A stretch of DNA of 64,000 nucleotides from Rhizobium leguminosarum (GCF_001679785.1 NZ_CP016290.1:1-64000), one strand, 5' to 3'; counted from the first letter of the stretch, positions 1 to 9,133 are shown. Notes: generated by a model from the letters alone, not told the origin. A program made the numbers and translations.

Positions 1-1
1 G

Positions 2-67
2 GGGCAGGTCACGTATGAAGCGACAGGAAGAGTTATCAGCGAGAAGCTTGAGAAGGTGCCGCGATGA
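2..67 (+). CDS. 3' end of an unidentified upstream gene (partial)
   Basis: An open frame enters from the left edge of the window and stops at TGA 65-67, so only about 21 C-terminal residues are visible. Its stop overlaps the ATG of the RelA/SpoT gene at 64 in an ATGA junction. That junction suggests the two genes were translationally coupled in one operon. Too little sequence is present to name a family. Confidence 0.4.
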   Translation, partial: GQVTYEATGRVISEKLEKVPR

Positions 68-155
68 CGGTAGAGGAGGAATATCGGGCACGCTACAACG
101 CGGTGTTGGTGCCGCTTTCCGCTTCACTTGCCGAACTGTTGACGGAGCACCTAGG

Positions 156-1157
156 TGTTTAGTCCCGGCATTTGATGGTGCATTATTTTCCTTAGAATGG
201 AGGGAGGCACTATGGGCCAGGTTCTACACGGGAGCGCCACAACGACAGAGGCAATCCGTCGAGCAATACAAAATAGTGAAGAGAGCCTGAGAGCGCTTTC
301 AAAGCGGTATGGGGTCAATCAGAAGACAATAGCCAAATGGAAGAGACGGACATCATTGGCCGATCTTCCGACAGGCCCGAAGGACCCGCATTCGACAATC
401 CTCTCCCTTGAAGAAGAAGCCGTCATCGTCGCCTTTCGCAGGCATACATTGCTGCCTCTTGATGACTGCCTCTATGCCCTTCAACCGACGATCCCGCATC
501 TGACACGTTCGTCCCTGCACAGGTGTCTGCAGCGCCACGGCATTTCACGCCTGCCGGAAGTGAAAGGCGACAAAGAACCGAAGAAAAAGTTCAAAAGCTA
601 CCCGATCGGCTACTTCCACGTCGATATTGCCGAGGTGCAGACGGCTGAGGGCAAGCTCTATCTCTTCGTGGCGATTGATCGCACGTCCAAGTTCGCCTTC
701 GCTGAGCTCTATGCCAAAGCTGGCAAGATGAATGCCGCCCAGTTCCTGCGCAACCTGATCGCGGCGGTGCCCTACACCATCCATACTATCCTGACCGATA
801 ATGGCATCCAGTTCACCAACCGGGCCTGTGACCAAAATGCCTTCCAGCACATCTTCGACCGAGTCTGTGAGGAATACGAGATCGAGCATCGCCTGACAAA
901 GGTTAAGCACCCATGGACCAATGGGCAGGTCGAGCGGATGAACCGGACGATCAAGGAAGCGACTGTCAAGCGCTTCCACTACGACGATCACGCACAACTG
1001 AAAAAGCATCTCGCCGACTTCATCGACGCCTACAATTTTGGGCGCAGGCTCAAGACACTAAAGGGCCTCACCCCCTACGAGTTCATCTGCAAAAGGTGGA
1101 CTTCCGAGCCAGATCGATTCATCATCGATCCTATCCATCAAATGCCGGGACTAAACA
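156..1157 (+). mobile_element. IS481-family insertion sequence, about 1.0 kb
   Basis: Terminal inverted repeats of 23 bp match exactly: 156-178 (TGTTTAGTCCCGGC...) and the reverse complement at 1135-1157. The element is flanked by 6-bp direct repeats CCTAGG at 150-155 and 1158-1163. That fits the NCTAGN target preference and 6-bp duplication known for IS481. It encodes a single DDE transposase. Perfect ends and an intact transposase suggest a recent insertion. Confidence 0.9.
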
Positions 1158-1162
1158 CCTAG
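212..1162 (+). CDS. IS481-family DDE transposase
   Basis: This is a 316-residue transposase with an N-terminal helix-turn-helix region (SLRALSKRYGVNQKTIAKWK) followed by an rve integrase core. The likely catalytic acids are the Asp in YFHVDIAEV, the Asp in LTDNGIQFT and the Glu in NGQVERMNRTIKE. The start at 212 follows a strong GGAGGGAGG ribosome binding site; a longer frame from 197 lacks this support. The reading frame runs through the right inverted repeat. Its TAG stop at 1160-1162 is supplied by the duplicated CCTAGG target, so the element itself has no stop codon. Confidence 0.9.
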   Translation: MGQVLHGSATTTEAIRRAIQNSEESLRALSKRYGVNQKTIAKWKRRTSLADLPTGPKDPHSTILSLEEEAVIVAFRRHTLLPLDDCLYALQPTIPHLTRSSLHRCLQRHGISRLPEVKGDKEPKKKFKSYPIGYFHVDIAEVQTAEGKLYLFVAIDRTSKFAFAELYAKAGKMNAAQFLRNLIAAVPYTIHTILTDNGIQFTNRACDQNAFQHIFDRVCEEYEIEHRLTKVKHPWTNGQVERMNRTIKEATVKRFHYDDHAQLKKHLADFIDAYNFGRRLKTLKGLTPYEFICKRWTSEPDRFIIDPIHQMPGLNT

Positions 1163-1695
1163 GTGGCCGCGAGCGGGTCGACCGGATCAGCTCGCGGCCC
1201 AAAAGCATCGACCGTTTTGTCGCCAAGGCTGGGAAAATGACGGATCGGGGTGTTCCGAAGTATGAGCATCCGCTCGCCCAAATCCAAGACCAAATCGGCG
1301 CCCGTGTCACCGTATTCTACAAGTCCGACGTCGAGAGCATCCGTGAAGTGCTAATGCGTTACTTACGGCCGGTTGAGTCAAGGGATCTCGTTCCGGCATC
1401 GGAATGGGAGTTCGGGTATTTTGGTTGGCACTCGGTGTGCCTCTTTCCGGCGGAACTGATGATGCCGGATTGGCCTACTGAGCACGTCCCGAACTTCTTC
1501 GAGCTCCAGGTTAAGACGTTGTTCCAGCACGCGTGGTCGGAGGCAAACCACGACCTTGGCTATAAGCCCGAAAGAGGCGGATTATCGCCTGATCAAAACC
1601 GCATGCTAGCGTTTGCCTCGGCTCAAGCATGGGGCGCCGACCGCGCATTCGAAGAGTTGTTTTGTGAATTGCACGATCCGGCGAAGGCGACCTGA

Positions 1696-2014
1696 CGTCC
1701 GAGACGACGGGGTGCTCTGAGACCGAAGATTGGACCGCCTATCGTTGGCGTTTCCGGGCACTTTCATCGCAGCTTTCTACGATGCTGAATGGACGGCGGC
1801 TTTCAGGATCGGCAGCTTGGCCGATGAACGGCAGAGATGACGGCGCAAAGCAGCCAAAGCTCTCGACGCCGACTGGAGGTTCGTTCGGCCTGGAAGCGCT
1901 CTACCCACTCCAAGCTCTTGAAGGGATCTAAACCGGCGGCGCCTCAACTCAGTAAGCTAAGTGCCTGATAAACCGAAATTCACAGCATAACGGGCATTAT
2001 GGGGGGGGTGTTAC
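1696..2014. other. Intergenic, no gene recognised
   Basis: About 320 bp between the RelA/SpoT relic and the KAP ATPase gene. I found no supported coding frame or repeat. A run of eight G residues just before 2010 sits where the ribosome binding site of the next gene would be. Confidence 0.5.
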
Positions 2015-4580
2015 ATGGTATCGATAAAGAACACATTCAACAGTAAAGAATTAGAGGGCGGCGAAAGCGGTTCTTCCGCGCAGTCTGCAACGCCCGCGAT
2101 GGAGACCTCCACGGCCATCGGGCGAGGCCCGGAGGAGACCTTTAAACTTCCCGACGACGATCCCCGCGCCTGGATACTGCAATACGCGCCCGACGACCGC
2201 GTGGCGCGGTGGACAAGGGAGGCAACGTCCGGGTCCATTCTGGCCTGGAAATCCGGCAAGGCCCTGCCCAAGGCGATGCGGGCGGGCGACCCTGTCGTAT
2301 ACTGGCGGGCGATCGATCCGGACAACCACAAGGACCGTGGCGGACTGGTCGGCGTCGGCCGAGTGATTTCGATAGACACGGAAGACCAGGACGGAATTCT
2401 CCGATTTCCGACGCAAGTCACCGCTTTCAATGACGACACTCCATTGCCCCGCGACGAGGTGATCCGCGAGGCGGGCATTACCCGGCGCAACTGGCGCGGG
2501 GCGGTGCTGGTCCTGAGGCCGGAAGAGACGGAGCGCCTCGACGCCTTCCTGCGTTCCCGGGGTATGCACGGGCTTATCGAGGATGTTCCGCGGCAGCCCC
2601 GCTTTGTCGAAACCCACGACACCGACTATGTTTCCGACCGGCCGGAGACGGACAGGGATTTCCTAAACCGGGTCCCGCTCGCCTTCGCGCTGGCGTACAA
2701 CATCAACAAGATCTGGACCGTACAGACGATAGCGAAGGAACCGCGAGGCTGGGGCCGGAGACTGCTCGACTGGCTGCATTTCGAGCGGCTCAATCGGCAA
2801 ACGCGGGAGCCGGACGAGGCGGCCTTCATCCTTCATCTCGACGCGCCCTGGGGTGGCGGCAAGACCACCTTCGCGAACTTTGTCGCGCGCATCCTGAACC
2901 CGGCCGCTCATGGCTACGATATGGGCGAGAAGAAAAAGCTCAAGGGCACGCTGCTGGGCGAATTGCCGCTCAACGACCCGAGCTACTGGAACCGGGAGTT
3001 TTCGGAGCGGCGTTGGTTCGTGGTGGATTTCAACGCCTGGCAAAACGAGCATGTCAGCCCGCCCTGGTGGAATTTCTACGAGACGATCCGCCGTCAATGC
3101 CTGCGCGCGATCCTGTTCGAACCGGGCCGGTTTGGCGGCATTTGGCGGGGTAGAATTCTCCGGCGGGTGTTCTCCTGGTACCGGTTCCAGATCACCGAAG
3201 TGATCTGGAGAGTGGGGACCCCGGAGATGCGCAACACGCTGCTGCTGCTTCTGGCCGGCGGCTTGCTGCTGTACTGGGTGACCTATTCGGACTGGTTCAT
3301 CACTTTGATGAAGCCTCCAAAGGAAGGCACCCAGGCGACCGACTTCTCGCCGATGCTTAAGGGCATGTTCAGCCTGGCCGGTATCGCGGGTCACCGGCGG
3401 CGCCGGCCTCGCGCTCGTCAATGCGTTCCGCTCGGGCTTGACGACCATCATCGACAGTGCCGGCAAGTCTGCCAATGCCTCATCACTCGGCGAGGCAGAT
3501 CCGATCCAGAAATTTCGGCGGCATTTTTCCTGGTTCGTCAGCCAGCTCGACGAACCTGTTCTGGTGATTGTCGATGACCTCGACCGCTGCTCGCCGAAAT
3601 ATGTGGTCGAACTGGTGCGTGGCCTGCTGACCATCTTCCGCTCGCCTAGGGTGGTGTTCGTGCTGCTTGGGGACAAGGACTGGATCGAAACCGCCTTCGC
3701 GAAGGTCCACAAGGAGATGGCCGATGTCCACACCGACGCACAGATAACTTTCGGGGGACGCTTCGCCGAAAAGGCGATCCAGCTTTCCTTCCTGCTGCCG
3801 GAATCCGATCAGGACGCCAGAGAGGCCTACCTAACCGCCATTTTGGCAACGGGTGAGGACGCGGTTCCGGAAGACTTGAAGGAAACCGTCGAAGCGCTGC
3901 AGAAGGTCGAGGCCCGGGCGCGTGCCGACCTCGCCGAGACCGACCGCGCGGAGGACCAGGAAGCTGCGGCGCAAAAGACGGAAAGCCTTATACGCGAGGT
4001 CAGTGCCCAGACGGCATCTGAGCATCGCGACGTGTTTGAGAAGGCGGCGACGCGCATCCTCAATCGCGAGCGCATGCTGAGGGCCGCCACTGCACGTTCG
4101 ACCGAGACAGTCGTCCGGCAACACGGGCTCAAGCCGTTGAAGCATTTTCTGCCGGCCAATCCGCGCCGGATCAAGCGGATCATCAATATGGTGAGCGCCT
4201 ATCAGGCGAGCGCCCAGTCGACGCAAGGGGTCAAGCAGGGGTCTGACAAGTGGAAGCAACTGGTGATCTGGGTCGTGATGATGTCGGAATATCCGCAGAT
4301 CTGGAAAATGCTCGTGACCGATCCCGACCGGTCTGCACAGCTTCTCGATCTCATCAAGGCGTCGAAGAAGGGAGAAGCGATTGTCCCGCCCGGGCTTCCC
4401 GAAGACGCGTCCGACACCGACAAAGTCCGGCATATCGCGCTTACCGCGCTATTGGCCACACCCGGATTGACACCACTGTTACGCGGCGATCCGTTTACGG
4501 GGGACGAAGACACACACTCACCGGCGTGCATCGACACTGACGCAAGCGAATGGCTCCGGCGACTTACACCCATCGACTAG
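2015..4580 (+). pseudogene. EVE/PUA-like domain fused to KAP-family P-loop NTPase, +1 frameshifted
   Basis: The first frame (2015 to about 3388) opens with an EVE/PUA-like domain, residues about 45-185 (WILQYAPDD, GDPVVYWRA, GLVGVGRVISI), the fold that reads modified bases. A KAP-type P-loop NTPase follows, with Walker A APWGGGKTTF (Lys 283), DFNAWQNE and a membrane segment LLLLLAGGLLLYW. The Walker B LVIVDDLDRC and the rest of the ATPase lie in the next frame, continuous from about 3390 (TGGAGLALVNAFRSG) to 4580. One extra base in GCGGG at 3386-3390 explains the break; without it the product is about 854 residues. KAP NTPases are membrane-associated and frequent in phage-defence loci. The gene is either inactivated, frameshifts during expression, or contains a sequencing error; I cannot tell which. 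Confidence 0.8.
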
Positions 4581-5079
4581 GCGCAGAACTCGTTGGAAGC
4601 ACCTCGTTCCGCATTAGCCATCCCTCTGCAGGGGACTGTGCAAGTGACCAGCTCCCTGTTATCGAATCACCCCGGGTCGGAAATTCCCGATTGTAGGGCT
4701 CAGAGGGCGGGAGCCACCTGAAATTCGATTTTTGGTTTTCTCTCAAGGATGCTTTTGAGATCGGTAATCCAGGCGGCTTCCCAGTAGCACAAGAGGGTCC
4801 GCTTTTGGGAAATACTATGGGTAGCCTGAACGACCGAAAGGAGGGCGCAAAGCAGCCAGCGACGGGCGTCCGGATCCTCCATTTCGGTATGGCTTGAATT
4901 CCGCTGGCGTGACCGACGTTGCCAACAGACATTACAACACCAAGGTATCCCTCCGCGAAACCATTCCTCTCCCTTCAGAGCGGAAATTGCTTCAGGGGAC
5001 CAAGGGGAAGGCCTACAACACGATGAATTCCGCAGCTATTCGTCTTCGAATTTTCAACGCGTAGCGCGGCAGCCATCAA
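4581..5079. other. Intergenic, no gene recognised
   Basis: About 500 bp between the KAP gene and the peptidoglycan-binding gene on the other strand. Short open frames on the minus strand (4564-4932, 4700-4882) have no recognisable domain and no convincing start signal. I treat the stretch as non-coding or decayed. Confidence 0.45.
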
Positions 5080-5640
5080 CTACCGGCCCGATTTGTCTCC
5101 AACCTTGGATCGAACCGGCTGCACGCTGCTTTTTCTTGATTTTCTCCGGAAGAAAAGGAAGGCCACTATCATGAGGAATACGACGACGAGGTAACCGGAA
5201 CTGTCTCCGCTCTCGCTACCGTTTCGGTTTGCGACGGGGATGGCGGGAGCCGGCGGCGACACTTGCGGCGAAAAGCTCACCGGCTCGGAAGAAAGGACCT
5301 CAGGCTTTGGATCGACCGAAGGCACGATGGGTGCCGCAACCACATCCACCGGCAGCGCGGCAGGCTGCGCATCGGCAATCGAACTCGGAAATAGCGCCTT
5401 CAGCGAATCCTGGGTCACGACGCCGGAAGGCGTGAGCCCATGGGCCCGCTGAAACCCCTTGAGCGCGGCGACCGATTTCGATCCCCAGATCCCGTCTGGC
5501 GTGCCGGCGTCGAAACCCTGATCGGCAAGCGCCTTCTGGACGTCGCGAACCGGTCTGATTTCTCCGTGGACCTGTCCTGTCGAGATCGCGCAAAACATGC
5601 ACACCATCGCTAATGCCGAGAATTTCGCTTGGATCGTCAT
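5080..5640 (-). CDS. Secreted peptidoglycan-binding protein with C-terminal membrane anchor
   Basis: This 186-residue protein starts at MTIQAKFSALAMVC (ATG 5640), which gives a clean signal peptide ending near GQVHG. A peptidoglycan_binding_1 domain follows at residues about 30-85 (VQKALADQGFDAGTPDGIWG, TQDSLKALFP). Then come a Pro/Val-rich linker of about 60 residues, a transmembrane helix (YLVVVFLMIVAFLFF) and a basic tail. A longer frame from 5715 would hide the signal peptide. The gene is divergent from the Hxs operon about 200 bp away. Its wall-binding domain is of the same class as the C-terminus of HxsA, so a shared role at the envelope is plausible but inferred. Confidence 0.75.
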   Translation of the reverse strand: MTIQAKFSALAMVCMFCAISTGQVHGEIRPVRDVQKALADQGFDAGTPDGIWGSKSVAALKGFQRAHGLTPSGVVTQDSLKALFPSSIADAQPAALPVDVVAAPIVPSVDPKPEVLSSEPVSFSPQVSPPAPAIPVANRNGSESGDSSGYLVVVFLMIVAFLFFRRKSRKSSVQPVRSKVGDKSGR

Positions 5641-5740
5641 GTCACTCGTCCCCCGAGACGGGTGACTATACACCGCTGGGTTGACGCGCCAATGCTCCCG
5701 ACCCTCCCGCAACACCGGTCACTACAACTTTTCTAACCTG

Positions 5741-5770
5741 TTGGCACAAAGTCCAAAAAAAGTCTGTATC
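5741..5770 (+). promoter_or_regulatory. Possible promoter of the Hxs operon
   Basis: TTGGCA at 5741-5746 and TGTATC at 5765-5770 are separated by 18 bp and lie about 70 bp upstream of hxsD in the divergent intergenic region. The -10 match is weak, so this is only a candidate. Confidence 0.25.
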
Positions 5771-5839
5771 AACTTCGGCGTTCAGATTCAGGAATCACCG
5801 CAACCGATCTATGCTATCACCTTCTGGTTGCTCCTCAGG

Positions 5840-6076
5840 ATGACACAAGTGAACCTGGACATCGCGCCGATCTTTCGGCCCTACCTCGATGAAGCCATAG
5901 CGCGCTTCTCCTATCTGCATCCCGAGGTGGCCGTCACGACCACGGAGAGCGGCGTCGAGGTGAGCAGTTCCGACCTCGATCTGATCGCCGCATTTCGGCA
6001 CACGCTTTATCGCCAGAAGATCCATCGTGAGACCGATATGCTTCGCCGGGCAGTCATAGAAAGACTGCTGCGATGA
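5840..6076 (+). CDS. hxsD: His-Xaa-Ser system protein HxsD
   Basis: This small protein of 78 residues (MTQVNLDIAPIFRPYLDEAI...) begins the operon. Its size and position directly before HxsB match HxsD of the His-Xaa-Ser system, a small accessory protein of unknown biochemical role conserved with two radical SAM maturases. The start at 5840 follows CTCCTCAGG. Its TGA stop overlaps the hxsB start in an ATGA junction at 6073-6076. The identification rests mainly on context plus the family-like sequence. Confidence 0.8.
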   Translation: MTQVNLDIAPIFRPYLDEAIARFSYLHPEVAVTTTESGVEVSSSDLDLIAAFRHTLYRQKIHRETDMLRRAVIERLLR

Positions 6077-7473
6077 CCGTGATGCCGCTGAAGTTCCGGC
6101 CGATCGGCACGGAAGGCTTCATCTTTTGCGACGACGCCGGGGGATTCTTTCGTTCCAACGGAACGTTCCTCGATCGCTACGTAGAGGACAGGCTGGCGCC
6201 CGGCGATGAGGCGTTTCTCAAGACGAACGGGCATGCTTTCGAAAAGATCGACGACCTCGGCTATGGTGCCTTCGCCTACCGATGGGCCAAGCGTCTGCAC
6301 GCCCCTTCCGAGCTCGACTACGTCATTCTCGTGCCCACACTTCGCTGCAATCTCTCCTGCGCTTACTGCCAGGTCAGCCGTGTCAACGAAGACAGCCCCG
6401 GACATGATTGGGATGCGGCAACGCTCAATGCCGTCCTCAGCTTCCTCGACGGGCTCTCGACGAGAACGATCAAGATCGAATTCCAGGGCGGCGAGCCCCT
6501 CCTTCGACTGGACGTTCTAAAGGAGGTCCGCGCCTTCGCGCGGCAGCGCTTCGAGAAGGCGCAATTCGTAGTCTGTACCAATCTTCAGGAGGTGAGCGAG
6601 GAGGCCTGGGATTTCCTGTCGTCGCAAGATACCTCCATCAGCACCTCGCTCGATCCCACAATCGACCTGCACCAACGTCACCGGACCGAGAGCGCTGCGA
6701 CGACGCAGCGGTTCCTCGGGAACCTGGCGCGTGCGACGGACGCCTGGCCCGAGCGGGTATCAGCACTGCCAACCTTCGACCTCGATGCCCTGCCCGATCC
6801 CTGCGACGTCATCGACCTCTACTCTTCCTTTGGCTTCCGGTCGATCTATCTGCGCCCGGTCAATCATCAGGGCTTTGCCCGAAAACGCTTCCGGACAAAA
6901 GACGTCGCCGGTCGCTGGAGCGACTATGTCCGGCGCTTCATCATGACGCTTATCGACCATAACGCGACATCGGAACAGACGATGGAGGAGTTCTACTTCT
7001 CCCACTGTCTACGGCGCGTCGTTCGCGGCGGTCATGACAATCATGTCGACCTCAGGAACCCCAACATCGTCGGCAGAAGTTATTTGGTGATTGATCACGA
7101 CGGTTCGTTCTACCCGACCGACGAGGCGCGCATGATCAGCCGGCTCGGTCAGATCGATCTGCGCATGGGCGACGTCCGACTGGATCGGACAATCGTCGAT
7201 GCTCTCAATATGGAGGCACTTAATCTCTTCGACGCTGACTGCGTGCACTGTCCCTATCAGGCCTTCTGCGGCGTCGACCTCATTGACGACCTCTCCAGAC
7301 ATGGGCGGATCGACCTGCCCCGCCACCAGACCGACTTCTGCCAGCGGCATACGGCGATCTTCGATCTCGTTTTCGACCTGCTTTTTTCCGACGACCCGAA
7401 GGTGCGGAGATCGATGGCGCTATGGTCGGGCCTGGAGGAGATCGATCCGGTATTGACGAAGGTCCACACATGA
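6073..7473 (+). CDS. hxsB: His-Xaa-Ser system radical SAM maturase HxsB
   Basis: This 466-residue radical SAM enzyme carries the [4Fe-4S]/SAM motif CNLSCAYC at Cys 92, 96 and 99, preceded by a strand-like VILVPTLR segment. A GGEP-type motif (FQGGEPLLRL) contacts SAM. The C-terminal Cys cluster (CVHCPYQAFCG, then DFC) is SPASM-like and probably binds auxiliary Fe-S clusters. HxsB is one of two paired radical SAM proteins thought to modify the His-Xaa-Ser repeat protein HxsA; the product of that modification is unknown. The gene overlaps hxsD and hxsC by four bases each, so all are probably made from one transcript. Confidence 0.9.
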   Translation: MTVMPLKFRPIGTEGFIFCDDAGGFFRSNGTFLDRYVEDRLAPGDEAFLKTNGHAFEKIDDLGYGAFAYRWAKRLHAPSELDYVILVPTLRCNLSCAYCQVSRVNEDSPGHDWDAATLNAVLSFLDGLSTRTIKIEFQGGEPLLRLDVLKEVRAFARQRFEKAQFVVCTNLQEVSEEAWDFLSSQDTSISTSLDPTIDLHQRHRTESAATTQRFLGNLARATDAWPERVSALPTFDLDALPDPCDVIDLYSSFGFRSIYLRPVNHQGFARKRFRTKDVAGRWSDYVRRFIMTLIDHNATSEQTMEEFYFSHCLRRVVRGGHDNHVDLRNPNIVGRSYLVIDHDGSFYPTDEARMISRLGQIDLRMGDVRLDRTIVDALNMEALNLFDADCVHCPYQAFCGVDLIDDLSRHGRIDLPRHQTDFCQRHTAIFDLVFDLLFSDDPKVRRSMALWSGLEEIDPVLTKVHT

Positions 7474-8555
7474 TCGACCTGCGCATCAAGGTCGAGCCGC
7501 TTCCGATCGTGGATCCTCTCATCGTCAGACTGCGGAACGAGGCAGACGATCTCGGGCCGAATGACGCTGTCCTGATCGGGACCGATGGAGCTCGGCGGGA
7601 ATACGACTTCCAGGGCTTCTCGCTCACTCTCCATGCGTCGGACGGTGTCGCGCTCGACAACGACGTCATCATGATCCTGCCGGGACAGGCAAGCGCCCGG
7701 CGGCTGATCAGGGCGGATTCGCAGCACAACACGTTTCTGATCACCGAGCAGTGCGACCAGCTGTGCCTCATGTGTTCGCAGCCGCCGAAGAAGAACCATG
7801 TCGACCTTTTTGCGGAACTCGAGACCGCCGCCTCGCTCGCGCCGACGAATGCCTATATCGGCCTCTCCGGCGGCGAGCCTCTCCTTTACAAGGGCAAGCT
7901 CTTCGGCATGCTGCTGTCGCTGGCAAAGACCCGGCCCGACCTAAAATTCCATATCCTGTCGAACGGCCAGCATTTCGATGAAGTGGACATCGCCACGCTT
8001 CAAGAGCTCGGCCCCGGGCGCATCCTCTGGGGCATTCCGCTTTATGCGGCTGAGGAAGAACTCCACGATGCCATCGTCAAGAAGCAGGGTGCCTTCGACC
8101 GGCTCATCCAATCCTTCGCTATCCTGTTCGAGGCAGGTGCCGCCATCGAGCTTCGAACGGTCGTTATGCGGCAGAACGACGTCAACCTACCTGCGCTGGC
8201 CGCCTTCGTCGGCACCGCCCTCCCCTTCGTCGAACGCTGGGCCATCATGCAGCTCGAAAACATCGGCTTCGGCCGCATGAACTGGGATTTGAGCTTCAAG
8301 GACACCTCGACGGATTTCGACAATCTCGCGCGCGCCATCAATATCGCAACCGCAAGAGACGTACCTGTCCAGCTCTATAATTTCCCGCTCTGTTCGGTCC
8401 CGGAGCGCTACCGCCACCTCGCGGCAGCGTCGATTTCAGACTGGAAGAACAAGCAGGAGCCCTTCTGCACAAACTGCTCCGCGCGGCAGCGATGCGGAGG
8501 TTTCTTCGAATGGTACGATCACAGGAAAGGTTTCAGGGGGCTGGGGCCGATATGA
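7470..8555 (+). CDS. hxsC: His-Xaa-Ser system radical SAM maturase HxsC
   Basis: This is the second radical SAM enzyme of the operon, 361 residues. The cluster motif CDQLCLMC lies at Cys 95, 99 and 102, followed by LSGGEPLLYKG. A short C-terminal Cys set (CTNCSARQRCGGFF) resembles a truncated SPASM/twitch region. The start at 7470 overlaps the hxsB stop (ATGA); a longer frame from 7422 would overlap hxsB by 52 bases and has no better start signal. Its stop overlaps the hxsA start. HxsB and HxsC always occur as a pair and are presumed to act in sequence or together on HxsA. Confidence 0.9.
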   Translation: MIDLRIKVEPLPIVDPLIVRLRNEADDLGPNDAVLIGTDGARREYDFQGFSLTLHASDGVALDNDVIMILPGQASARRLIRADSQHNTFLITEQCDQLCLMCSQPPKKNHVDLFAELETAASLAPTNAYIGLSGGEPLLYKGKLFGMLLSLAKTRPDLKFHILSNGQHFDEVDIATLQELGPGRILWGIPLYAAEEELHDAIVKKQGAFDRLIQSFAILFEAGAAIELRTVVMRQNDVNLPALAAFVGTALPFVERWAIMQLENIGFGRMNWDLSFKDTSTDFDNLARAINIATARDVPVQLYNFPLCSVPERYRHLAAASISDWKNKQEPFCTNCSARQRCGGFFEWYDHRKGFRGLGPI

Positions 8556-9133
8556 AACGACGCGTATTTCTCATCCCGTCGCTGCTTGCGGCAGGTTTCC
8601 TGCCGGTAAAGACCGACGCCATGCCGCTTGATCCGATCGTCAAGAAACCAGACCCGCATTCGATTCTCGAGCGGCTGAAGATCAAGCATCTCTATTCGCT
8701 CGCCGGCCACCGCTCCCATTCGAGCCACAGCTCGCACAGTTCCCATTCCAGCCACCGGTCGGGCAGTGGCGGCGGCTACCTGCCGAGCACGACCTACAGT
8801 GAACCCTCGCCACCGCCGCCACCTCGCTACACCGCGCCAACCTATTCCCCACCGGCAGCTCTGATTGCACCGACGCCCGCCCCTGCGCCGGCCGCTCCGC
8901 AGCAGATGGCACCCGCGAAGACACTTCCCGGAAACTCGAACAAGTTCAGGCGGATCGTCATCCAGGTGCAGTCGGGATTGACGGCCTACGGCTATTACGC
9001 TGGCGCCCTGACTGGCGTCGTCGACGAGGACACGCGCGCGGCGCTGAGCCAGATGCAGAAGGACAACAACCTCAAGATAACCGGCACGGTTACGACAGAG
9101 GTGTTGAATGCATTCGGGATTGCAGCACAATAG
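8552..9133 (+). CDS. hxsA: His-Xaa-Ser repeat protein HxsA (presumed RiPP-like substrate)
   Basis: The predicted 193-residue protein has an N-terminal signal-like segment (RRVFLIPSLLAAGFLP). Six uninterrupted His-Xaa-Ser triplets follow at residues 53-70, then a Gly- and Pro-rich linker and a C-terminal peptidoglycan-binding-type domain (residues about 135-190, YYAGALTGVVDEDTRAALSQ). The HxS tract is the presumed site of modification by HxsB and HxsC. The wall-binding domain suggests the product is exported to the periplasm or cell wall. The ATG at 8552 overlaps the hxsC stop, which fixes the start; a frame from 8492 would lie inside hxsC. Confidence 0.9.
   Translation: MKRRVFLIPSLLAAGFLPVKTDAMPLDPIVKKPDPHSILERLKIKHLYSLAGHRSHSSHSSHSSHSSHRSGSGGGYLPSTTYSEPSPPPPPRYTAPTYSPPAALIAPTPAPAPAAPQQMAPAKTLPGNSNKFRRIVIQVQSGLTAYGYYAGALTGVVDEDTRAALSQMQKDNNLKITGTVTTEVLNAFGIAAQ

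Larger units (their letters stand above)
64..1695 (+). pseudogene. RelA/SpoT-domain (p)ppGpp synthetase-like gene split by an insertion sequence
   Basis: The gene starts at ATG 64 after a GAGAAGG Shine-Dalgarno at 50-56 and reads MTVEEEYRARYNAVLVPLSA before the IS481-type element enters at 156. The frame resumes after 1157 with ERVDRISSRPKSIDRF, then QIQDQIGARVTVFY, FGWHSVCLFP and FQHAWSEANHDLGYKP. These blocks are typical of the RelA/SpoT nucleotidyltransferase domain, which transfers pyrophosphate to GTP/GDP. The IS plus one target copy is 1008 bp, so precise excision restores one uninterrupted frame of about 207 codons. No hydrolase, TGS or ACT domain is present, so the ancestor was a small stand-alone synthetase or a toxin-like RelA/SpoT protein. 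As it stands, the first ORF ends at a TAG just inside the element, so the gene is disrupted. Confidence 0.8.

Noticed and set aside
15..290. 91-residue frame from ATG 15 crossing into the IS
   Set aside because: It spans the host gene and the IS end in a different frame from the RelA/SpoT domain, has no domain match and loses to the frame starting at 64.
2011..2622. Long minus-strand frames opposite the KAP gene
   Set aside because: They are mirror frames of a GC-rich coding strand, rich in Arg/Pro/Ser, with no start signals or domains.
8691..8770. HxS DNA repeats as a possible CRISPR or minisatellite
   Set aside because: The repeat is in frame, 9 bp or less, and encodes the His-Xaa-Ser tract of HxsA; there are no spacers.
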